5,792 bases of DNA from Candidatus Omnitrophica bacterium CG1_02_40_15 (GCA_001871815.1 MNVP01000023.1:1-5792); one strand, 5' to 3'; counted from the first letter of the stretch, positions 1-4,961 are shown. The notes: a model not told the origin generated them from the sequence alone. Numbers and translations are program-made.

Positions 1-24
1 GCCCGCTTTTATCAACTCAGGTTT

Positions 25-55
25 TTGCCAGATTATCGTTTTAATAATGTATAAA
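25..55 (+). promoter_or_regulatory. Possible sigma70-type promoter for the TPR-exbBD-tonB cluster
   Basis: TTGCCA (25-30) is followed 19 nt later by TATAAA (50-55), in a very AT-rich stretch just upstream of the first gene. The -35-like box is good, but the spacer is 2 nt longer than optimal and AT-rich DNA yields such matches by chance. If real, transcription would start near 60-65 and leave a leader of about 45 nt before the preferred ATG at 108. This is inference from pattern only. The rest of 1-68 shows nothing else I can support. Confidence 0.25.
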
Positions 56-107
56 ATTTATTTTTCTCTTGAATATCGCATTTATAAGTGGTATATTTAT
101 ATTCGAG

Positions 108-2585
108 ATGAGAAATATCGAATATATATTTATTATTATATCGGCTATATTAATAGTAGGGACAGAACAATGTTCTGTCCCTACGCCTTTAAATGCCGAA
201 GAGAGCTCTGATTTTATCTTAGGGAAGAAATCCTTCCAGGACGGTTTCTACGAAGTAGCTGCCAAGTCATTCGAAAAATTCTTATCTAGAGAACCAGCAA
301 ACTCTGGCGCCTTAGAGGCGCGGCTCTTGTTAGGGGAGTCCTGCGTGTATCTTAATAGATTCAGCGATGCCATGCAAGAATTAGACGCTGTTATAAATTC
401 AGAAACAAACCTGGATTTCAAAGACGAGGCAATGTACTGGAAAGCAGAGATATATTTCAAGACCAGGGATTTCGAAAAAGCAAGGGAACTTTATGATGCT
501 ATCTTAACAGGCTTTCCAAAATCTAATTATAGGCCTTATGTAAAATATGCATATGCATGGTCTTTGTATGAAGAGAAGAAATACCAGGAGTCTATTGGTA
601 AGTTCTCTGCGTTTGTATATGAATACCCCGCAAGCGAATTAAAAGAGGATTCCGAATTAAAGATAGGCGAGATGTTTTACAGGCTTAAGAAATATAATGA
701 ATCCATAGAGAAGTTATCCATGTTTATCCATGGAGCTAAAGATGTTAAAAAAGCCAAGCTTGCATATTTTTATATAGGAGAAGATTACTATTATCAGGAT
801 AATTATAAAGATGCCTTAACCTCATTTAAAAAATCGCTTGAAATGGCCCCAGATTCAAATATAGATTTTTACGCTGCATACGATACTGCGTGGAGTTATA
901 TGAAATTAGAGCAGTATGAAGACGCTGTCAAGGAATTCAGCCGCCTTGAAGATATTAAGAAAGACGATGGCCTTATGGATGCTATATTGGGAGGCAAGGC
1001 CCAGGCGTTCATGAAGATGAATAAATTTGACGAGGCCCTGAAATGTTTTACCGAAATTATAGAAAAATTTCCTAAGAGCAGCCTGATAATAAAAGCATAT
1101 CTTGACAAATCAGAGGCGCTTTACAAACTCGGTTTATATGAGGATGGCATAGGCCTTCTTAGGGATGGCATAAAGAAATTTCCATCCTCTAGTTATACGG
1201 ATGACATGAGATATAATCTTGGCTGGCTTTATTTTAAGACAGCCAGATATGATGATGCGATAGAAGAATTTAGCAAAGTAATAAAAAGTACCGACGAAGA
1301 TATTTACCGCATAACCTCGTATTGCAGGCTGGGTGATGCGTATTTCCAGCTGAATCAATTAGACAAGGCATCAGAGGCTTATGACATGGTTTTAAAAGAA
1401 GCCAATGTGAATCCTGACGCGGTATTCGGTTATGTGGATTATGCCCAGTATCAGATAGGCAGGATACAGTTTAAATTAGAAAGATATGAAGGCGCGATTC
1501 TTGCTTTCAGGAGTTTATTGAAAAATTATCCCGAGTCTCAATATATAGAAGATGCCAGCTACGGGCTCGCCTCTTCATATTTCAAAAAAGGGTCTTTTCA
1601 GGAAGCAGCTCAGGAATTTAAGGTATTTCTTGAAAAATTTAAAGATACAAAATACAAGGGTGACGCTGAGTTTCAGTTGGGAAGCGCTTTTTATAATACT
1701 TCTGATTATAAGCAAGCCTTGGACACATTCCAGAACATAGCTTCCAGGCAGCCTGAAACCCAGCTCAGCCGCCGCTCATTGTATGAAATAGGGTGGTGTT
1801 ATTATAAAATGGGAGATAATAAAAAGGCCTTAAACCAGTTTGAAGAATATATAACCAGCTATCCTGAAGATGAACTGGCAGGGGATGTGAGGTTCTGGTT
1901 AGGGGAATATTATGCAAACAGAAAAGATTTTACTAAAGCAGAAAAATATTTTAGCAGCTTGATTAAAATATATCCGGAGGCTAGCCTTACGGATGACGCC
2001 GCATACAGGATTGCCATAATCTTTTATGAAAAAGGCGAACTGGACAAAAGTATGAGCGCCCTCGAAGACTTTAAAACAAGCTATCCCAATAGCGATCTTA
2101 TACCTACTGTTGAACTCAAGATAATAGATATCCTTATAAAAAAGGATGCCTCTGGCGAGGCAAAAGACAGGCTCTTGAAACTTATAACAGAATATAAGAA
2201 TACCGCTTTTGTAAAAGTGGCCTCCAAGTATCTTGGGGATATCATGAAAAAAGAAGGAAAGATTGAAGATGCCATCAGTTATTATAAAGAATCCCTGGAT
2301 TCCAGGCGGGGAGATTTTAATGCCAGTGTGCAGCTTGCAATAGGCGAGCTTTATGAGGAATCAGGGGATACAGAGAGCGCGATTACGGAATATATGAAAG
2401 TAGGATATATATATCCTGACTCTACTGAAATAGTCGCAAATGCGACTCTTTTATGCGCTAGGCTGCTGGAAAAACAGAATAAAATTGATGAAGCAGTAAA
2501 GCTTTATAAAAAGATAGCAGAGATGGATACAAAAGAAGCAGCGCTTGCTAAAGAGAGGCTAAGAGTTTTAGAAGAGAATAAATAG
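108..2585 (+). CDS. Exported protein of about 21 tandem TPR units, first gene of an ExbB/ExbD/TonB cluster
   Basis: This 825-residue protein is almost entirely tetratricopeptide repeats: about 21 units of 34-39 residues from about residue 37 to the C terminus. Each shows the TPR pattern (A..LG..Y....Y..A...F...L...P.S), for example 'LGWLYFKTARYDDAIEEF'. The N terminus from Met108 (MRNIEYIFIIISAILI) is a plausible signal peptide with a likely signal peptidase I site after Leu-Asn-Ala30; there is no good lipobox at Cys22. The frame also opens with TTG at 69, adding 13 residues. I prefer 108 because it puts the charged end and hydrophobic core in normal order, but neither start has a clear Shine-Dalgarno. 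Many-TPR proteins of the CpoB/BamD style act as periplasmic or outer-membrane scaffolds, and the adjacent exbB-exbD-tonB genes suggest a partner of that motor (inference). Oddity: residues 17-26 are encoded by a 29-nt palindromic repeat. Confidence 0.88.
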   Translation: MRNIEYIFIIISAILIVGTEQCSVPTPLNAEESSDFILGKKSFQDGFYEVAAKSFEKFLSREPANSGALEARLLLGESCVYLNRFSDAMQELDAVINSETNLDFKDEAMYWKAEIYFKTRDFEKARELYDAILTGFPKSNYRPYVKYAYAWSLYEEKKYQESIGKFSAFVYEYPASELKEDSELKIGEMFYRLKKYNESIEKLSMFIHGAKDVKKAKLAYFYIGEDYYYQDNYKDALTSFKKSLEMAPDSNIDFYAAYDTAWSYMKLEQYEDAVKEFSRLEDIKKDDGLMDAILGGKAQAFMKMNKFDEALKCFTEIIEKFPKSSLIIKAYLDKSEALYKLGLYEDGIGLLRDGIKKFPSSSYTDDMRYNLGWLYFKTARYDDAIEEFSKVIKSTDEDIYRITSYCRLGDAYFQLNQLDKASEAYDMVLKEANVNPDAVFGYVDYAQYQIGRIQFKLERYEGAILAFRSLLKNYPESQYIEDASYGLASSYFKKGSFQEAAQEFKVFLEKFKDTKYKGDAEFQLGSAFYNTSDYKQALDTFQNIASRQPETQLSRRSLYEIGWCYYKMGDNKKALNQFEEYITSYPEDELAGDVRFWLGEYYANRKDFTKAEKYFSSLIKIYPEASLTDDAAYRIAIIFYEKGELDKSMSALEDFKTSYPNSDLIPTVELKIIDILIKKDASGEAKDRLLKLITEYKNTAFVKVASKYLGDIMKKEGKIEDAISYYKESLDSRRGDFNASVQLAIGELYEESGDTESAITEYMKVGYIYPDSTEIVANATLLCARLLEKQNKIDEAVKLYKKIAEMDTKEAALAKERLRVLEENK
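156..184. repeat. 29-nt palindromic repeat, copy 1, inside the TPR gene
   Basis: Perfect inverted repeat: 14-nt arms GTAGGGACAGAACA (156-169) and TGTTCTGTCCCTAC (171-184) around a single A at 170. A second copy at 3723-3751 is identical at 28 of 29 positions. Here it is read in frame as Val-Gly-Thr-Glu-Gln-Cys-Ser-Val-Pro-Thr, between the hydrophobic core and the probable cleavage site of the signal peptide. Such palindromes resemble REP elements moved by REP-associated tyrosine transposases (RAYT); no such transposase lies in this window, so that origin is inference. Confidence 0.9.
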
Positions 2586-2607
2586 GTTCCAATAGAGGTT
2601 GCTTAAC

Positions 2608-2621
2608 ATGGGAGAATATGA
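2608..2621 (+). promoter_or_regulatory. Ribosome binding site that decides the exbB start
   Basis: GGAG at 2611-2614 lies 6 nt before ATG 2621 but only 3 nt before the adjacent ATG 2618, so 2621 is the better start. Another ATG at 2608 (GAGG at 2595-2598 upstream) opens a six-codon frame ending in TGA at 2626-2628, overlapping the exbB start. That mini-frame may be chance. Confidence 0.5.
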
Positions 2622-3247
2622 TGTTTGAATTTATCCAAAAAGGCGGGCCTGTGATGTATCCGATTATTTTATGTTCTATTATAGCTTTTGGCATAATCCT
2701 GGAAAGACTTTATTATCTTCGTAAGATTAGGATAGATACAGCGGTTTTTATGCATAATATAGAGGCTGCTTTAAAGCGCAATAAGATTGCAGAAAGCGTG
2801 AAGATATGCGAGGATACTGAGGGCCCTATCGCGCGTATAGTTAAAGCAGGGCTCTTAAAGTACGACAGGCCCAGACAGGAGATAAGAGAAGCAATAGAAG
2901 ACGCAGGCCATTATGAGGTCCCAAAGCTTGAAAGGTATATAAAAATTTTAGCCACCATAGCGCATATTTCTCCTCTTCTAGGGCTATTGGGGACTGTTGT
3001 TGGAATGATAAAGGCTTTTCAGGTAATTCAGGTAAAAACAATTGCGCTTAATCCTGTGAGCGCAGGGGATTTGGCAGGCGGCGTATGGCAAGCGCTTTTA
3101 ACTACAGCCTCAGGCCTTATTGTAGCGATACCTGTGATAGTGGCTTATCATTATCTAATTGCGAGGGTCCAGGATTTTGTGCTTGAGATGGAACATGCCG
3201 CAACAGAACTTATAAACATATTGTCGCAGCGGATAGAAGGGTATTAA
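2621..3247 (+). CDS. exbB: MotA/TolQ/ExbB-family proton channel protein with Gln at the usual Glu position
   Basis: Inner-membrane stator subunit of a TonB/Tol-type motor; 208 residues, a usual length for short ExbB/TolQ proteins. Three membrane segments are visible: about 12-31, 113-136 and 158-180. A cytoplasmic domain lies between the first two. Family hallmarks are GLLGTVVGM (121-129, with Thr125 matching the E. coli ExbB Thr148 region) and WQALLTTASGLIVAIP (156-171, with Thr162 matching Thr181). The start MFEFIQKGGPVMYPI is typical. In the E. coli protein the third segment begins EALLAT with Glu176, part of the proposed proton path; here the aligned residue is Gln157 (CAA, 3089-3091). 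The gene begins 35 nt after the TPR gene and ends 16 nt before exbD, so one operon is likely. Whether it belongs to an ExbB or a TolQ system cannot be fixed from sequence alone; the TonB-like gene downstream favours ExbB. Confidence 0.93.
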   Translation: MFEFIQKGGPVMYPIILCSIIAFGIILERLYYLRKIRIDTAVFMHNIEAALKRNKIAESVKICEDTEGPIARIVKAGLLKYDRPRQEIREAIEDAGHYEVPKLERYIKILATIAHISPLLGLLGTVVGMIKAFQVIQVKTIALNPVSAGDLAGGVWQALLTTASGLIVAIPVIVAYHYLIARVQDFVLEMEHAATELINILSQRIEGY

Positions 3248-3263
3248 TTTGTGAGGATTTATC

Positions 3264-3662
3264 ATGAAGTTTAAACAGAATCTACAACTAGAGACATGCG
3301 TAATAGATATGGTGCCTCTAATAAATTGTGTATATCTACTTTTAATATTTTTTCTGTTAACCTCAAATTTTATGTCCCAGTCAGGTATTAAAATAAGCCT
3401 TCCAAAGGCAGTGACAAGTGAAGTTGTGCAAGAGAATACAATTGTAATTACTGTTACTTCTGATAACAGATTTTATCTAAACGAAACGCCTGTGACTTTA
3501 GTGGAGCTTAAGAGTAAACTTGAAAAGGCCTCTAATGCAGAACCTATATTAATAAAAGCGGACAGGGATGTAACTCTAAGCAAAGTAGTCAATATATGGG
3601 ATTTTTGCAGGGACCTTGGCATAAAACAGGTTAATATAGCTACGAATCAGGAGGTAAGATGA
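3264..3662 (+). CDS. exbD: ExbD/TolR-family protein with Asn replacing the conserved membrane Asp
   Basis: Partner of ExbB in the motor: a short cytoplasmic N terminus, one membrane helix (about 17-36) and a periplasmic domain. Length 132 residues is normal. Family signatures are VPLI..VYLLLIFFLLTS (17-34), the following IKISLP (42-47), and the periplasmic RFYLNE...V...ELKSKL...PILIKAD pattern (69-100). Almost all members read PL(I/V)D at the start of the helix, where the Asp (E. coli ExbD Asp25, TolR Asp23) is essential. Here it is PLIN, Asn21 encoded by AAT at 3324-3326. Six residues upstream, where many members have Asn, this one has Asp15, so the two look swapped. GAGG at 3253-3256, 7 nt before the ATG, supports the start. 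The TGA stop overlaps an ATG (ATGA, 3659-3662) that was probably the original start of the next gene. Confidence 0.92.
   Translation: MKFKQNLQLETCVIDMVPLINCVYLLLIFFLLTSNFMSQSGIKISLPKAVTSEVVQENTIVITVTSDNRFYLNETPVTLVELKSKLEKASNAEPILIKADRDVTLSKVVNIWDFCRDLGIKQVNIATNQEVR
3649..3661 (+). promoter_or_regulatory. Orphaned strong Shine-Dalgarno and ATG overlapping the exbD stop
   Basis: AGGAGG (3649-3654), a 4-nt spacer, then ATG (3659-3661) overlapping the exbD TGA as ATGA: the classic layout of a translationally coupled downstream gene. The frame it opens is only 20 codons and stops at TGA 3719-3721, inside a repeat element. The tonB frame that should follow starts 174-186 nt further on without a Shine-Dalgarno. 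I infer this is the former tonB start, cut off by the insertion. Confidence 0.6.
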
Positions 3663-3721
3663 TCGCGGAACTACGCGGAAGCCCGCCACTGTTTCTTTGG
3701 CGGGACGCAGAACTACGCTGA
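3659..3721 (+). other. Vestigial 20-codon frame from the orphaned start
   Basis: It starts at the well-placed ATG after AGGAGG and runs into the composite repeat element, ending at TGA 3719-3721. The peptide (MIAELRGSPP...) is almost wholly encoded by repeat DNA and resembles no protein I recognise. It may be translated, since its initiation signals are the best in this part of the window, but any role would be in controlling tonB translation and not as a functional peptide (inference). Confidence 0.35.
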
Positions 3722-3829
3722 AGTGGGGACAGAACAATGTTCTGTCCCTACAATTTCCGCGTTTTTCCGCGCCTGCCCCGTATCTGAGCGAAGCGAATGG
3801 TATGGGGTTATGTTCTGCGTAGTTCAGCG
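3664..3829. repeat. Composite inverted-repeat element between exbD and tonB
   Basis: An 18-nt unit occurs three times: 3664-3681 (CGCGGAACTACGCGGAAG), 3706-3723 in the same direction (16 of 18 identical) and 3812-3829 inverted (15 of 18), so the outer copies form terminal inverted repeats. Inside are a 7-bp hairpin CCCGCCA/TGGCGGG (3682-3688 with 3698-3704), the 29-nt palindrome (3723-3751), TTCCGCGT (3755-3762) able to pair with ACGCGGAA (3673-3680), and a wobble stem CCCCGTA/TATGGGG (3776-3782 with 3801-3807). The stretch is more GC-rich than the flanking genes and shows no open frame of its own. ATGAT is found at both 3659-3663 and 3847-3851, a possible target-site duplication, although 17 nt separate the right terminal repeat from the second copy. 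It looks like a non-autonomous mobile repeat, possibly assembled by nested insertions. Confidence 0.75.
3723..3751. repeat. 29-nt palindromic repeat, copy 2
   Basis: Arms GTGGGGACAGAACA and TGTTCTGTCCCTAC around a central A. It differs from the copy at 156-184 only at its third base (G for A), which would still pair as G-U in RNA. It lies inside the larger composite repeat element, so it either inserted into that element or is one of its modules. Confidence 0.9.
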
Positions 3830-3846
3830 ATAGCATGCAATATAAT

Positions 3847-4521
3847 ATGATATTATTCAAAGATCGTATTCTAAATATCGCCATTCTCATTTCCGCCTTA
3901 TGGCACTTTGTGTTTATATTTTCAATTAAGCCTGTATTGCCAACGAGTCATATATTAGAACACAATACTTCAATAGCATTTCTTGGGGATATTCTGGAAA
4001 GTGTGGGAAGTTATATTGCTGAAGGCCCTTCGGCCTATCAGTCTCAGGATCAAGAAAAATCTACCAGGAATTTTCGCCCAAAGAAGATTTTTCTTGAAAA
4101 TAAAATAGATAAATTAGAGCCTAGCGTTTCAGGTTTTATAAATATCCAGCCTGGGAAAAGGGAATTTTCATACTCTCCAGGAGATCGCAACCTTTCAAAT
4201 TTAAACATATACCGCAAAAAAGAAGCCGCAAAGGTTAATCTTTATGATTTTTTTATCAAAGGCGACGCCAGGGGCAGGGTAATTATATATAAGCCAGACT
4301 TAGATAAAGTTACAATGCTGCCTTCAGATTTTAGTTCAGATTTCAGCGCGAATATTAAATTCAGGATATCAAAAGACGGATTTGTTAAATATGCGGAATG
4401 CGTCACATCCAGCGGTTTTTCTGAAATAGACCAGGCAGCAATGAGGTATGTAAGGAAGTGGCAGTTTGTGCCAGCTAGCGAGGATAACCAGGAAGGGATT
4501 GTTCGGGTTAGCTTTAAGTGA
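3847..4521 (+). CDS. tonB: TonB-like energy transducer
   Basis: Links the ExbB-ExbD motor to outer-membrane partners. From Met3847 it has 224 residues: a short cytoplasmic end, one membrane helix (about 9-27), a periplasmic linker and a C-terminal TonB domain (about 167-224) with the pattern F.IS.DG.V....C.TSSG...IDQAAMRYVRKWQF.PA. The helix carries Ser16 and His20 (SALWH), matching the conserved Ser/His pair of E. coli TonB. The linker lacks the Pro-Glu/Pro-Lys repeats of classical TonB and is rich in Ser, Asn and charged residues. Only two starts are possible, ATG 3835 and ATG 3847, because an in-frame TAG lies at 3820-3822; neither has a Shine-Dalgarno. I chose 3847 because ATGAT there repeats the orphaned ATGAT at 3659-3663, so it probably is the ancestral start. 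3835 would add four residues (MQYN). The family call is good; the true partners are unknown. Confidence 0.85.
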   Translation: MILFKDRILNIAILISALWHFVFIFSIKPVLPTSHILEHNTSIAFLGDILESVGSYIAEGPSAYQSQDQEKSTRNFRPKKIFLENKIDKLEPSVSGFINIQPGKREFSYSPGDRNLSNLNIYRKKEAAKVNLYDFFIKGDARGRVIIYKPDLDKVTMLPSDFSSDFSANIKFRISKDGFVKYAECVTSSGFSEIDQAAMRYVRKWQFVPASEDNQEGIVRVSFK

Positions 4522-4524
4522 TAA

Positions 4525-4620
4525 GTCCGAATTTATCCTTGCCATTTTGCGGGGGATTTGAACGTACTGGAAGCCAGTTATTTTAATGTACTACGCAAAA
4601 TGTCAAGGATTAATTCGCAC
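4525..4620. repeat. Imperfect inverted repeat with 27-nt arms
   Basis: Arms 4525-4551 and 4594-4620 match at 24 of 27 positions in inverted orientation (core ATCCTTG.CATTTTGCG). The 42-nt loop holds a small hairpin ACTGG/CCAGT (4566-4570 with 4574-4578). It begins 4 nt after the tonB stop codon. No T-run follows the right arm, so it is a poor intrinsic terminator; it looks more like a short MITE-type element or an RNA-stabilising 3' structure. Confidence 0.7.
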
Positions 4621-4621
4621 A

Positions 4622-4693
4622 GTAACTTATGTTCACTCGCTTCGTCCCGCCCTTTCTACGAAAGGGCGGGGCTTCGCTCGTTCCATAAGTTAC
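4622..4693. repeat. Nested inverted repeat with a GC-rich hairpin, upstream of the zinc-ribbon gene
   Basis: Outer arms GTAACTTATG (4622-4631) and CATAAGTTAC (4684-4693) are perfect; GCAC 4617-4620 and GTGC 4694-4697 extend them past a one-base bulge. The centre is a perfect 11-bp stem CCCGCCCTTTC/GAAAGGGCGGG (4646-4656 with 4660-4670) closed by TAC. Between them lie CGCTTCG (4638-4644) and GCTTCGCTC (4671-4679). The latter is the inverse of GAGCGAAGC at 3786-3794 in the exbD/tonB element, and both elements also carry a CCCGCC...GGCGGG hairpin, so they share modules. It ends 12 nt before the ATG at 4706. No T-run follows the stem. Confidence 0.75.
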
Positions 4694-4705
4694 GTGCTCA
4701 TTAAA

Positions 4706-4933
4706 ATGATAAAAATAGAGTTCTCGTTAGCAATAGCGTTGTATTTAATTTTAACAACATGTATTATATTATTGATCCTTGTATTTAAAAACAGAAAAGA
4801 GCCAAAACAGTTTTCTTCGGAAAAGAATTTTTTATGGCAATGTTCTATATGTACTTATGCATACATAGATAGCAGGCACACTAATATGTCACAGTGCCCA
4901 AGATGCGGGAGTTATAACAAGAAAATCGCTTAG
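4706..4933 (+). CDS. Small membrane protein with a C-terminal zinc ribbon
   Basis: 75 residues: an N-terminal membrane helix (about 5-27), a basic stretch FKNRKEPK (27-34) placing the C terminus in the cytoplasm by the positive-inside rule, and a likely zinc ribbon with Cys46-x2-Cys49 and Cys64-x2-Cys67 (WQCSIC ... QCPRCGSYNK). The second half resembles many small rubredoxin-like or zinc-ribbon domains, but I recognise no named family. The frame is open back to ATG 4586, but that extension would translate the inverted repeats and precede the membrane helix by 40 unrelated residues, so 4706 is chosen. There is no Shine-Dalgarno before it, as with tonB: repeat DNA occupies the site. It follows tonB in the same direction and may be cotranscribed. 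Function unknown; a metal-binding anchor or regulator is possible. Confidence 0.65.
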   Translation: MIKIEFSLAIALYLILTTCIILLILVFKNRKEPKQFSSEKNFLWQCSICTYAYIDSRHTNMSQCPRCGSYNKKIA

Positions 4934-4955
4934 TGATAACTTCAATACGATTTTC
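4921..4955 (+). other. Stem-loop across the stop codon of the zinc-ribbon gene
   Basis: GAAAATCG (4921-4928) and CGATTTTC (4948-4955) pair perfectly over 8 bp with a 19-nt loop containing the stop codon (4931-4933). The stem is AU-rich and the loop long; only four T lie within the right arm and no T-run follows, so at best it is a weak terminator or attenuating structure. Confidence 0.3.
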
Positions 4956-4961
4956 AGTGGT

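Noticed and set aside
69..107. TTG start giving a 13-residue longer TPR protein
   Set aside because: No Shine-Dalgarno, and the extension adds a second hydrophobic stretch with an acidic residue before the normal signal peptide. ATG 108 fits better, though this is not settled.
156..184. Operator for a dimeric regulator (14-nt palindrome)
   Set aside because: It lies in coding sequence, and the other copy is inside a repeat element away from any promoter, so a mobile repeat explains it better.
1552..1740. 62-codon + strand frame inside the TPR gene
   Set aside because: Out-of-frame shadow of TPR repeats with no initiation signals.
2608..2628. Six-codon leader peptide frame (MGEYDV) overlapping the exbB start
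   Set aside because: It has GAGG 9 nt upstream, but is too short to distinguish from chance; recorded only as a note on the exbB start.
2841..3041. Minus-strand frame antisense to exbB
   Set aside because: Shadow of a clear ExbB gene; low-complexity Leu/Pro translation.
3576..3890. 104-codon frame on the minus strand
   Set aside because: It spans the end of exbD, the repeat element and the tonB start, and is cysteine/arginine-rich nonsense from repeat DNA with no family resemblance.
4554..4563. tRNA gene on the minus strand suggested by GTTCAAATCC
   Set aside because: The bases flanking the loop do not form a T stem and no cloverleaf or 7-bp acceptor can be drawn.
4622..4693. Intrinsic transcription terminator
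   Set aside because: The 11-bp GC-rich stem is strong, but GCTTCGCTC and not a T-run follows it, and the same holds for the other strand.
4586..4705. Upstream extension of the zinc-ribbon gene to ATG 4586
   Set aside because: It would translate both inverted repeats and bury the membrane helix behind 40 unrelated residues; no ribosome binding site.
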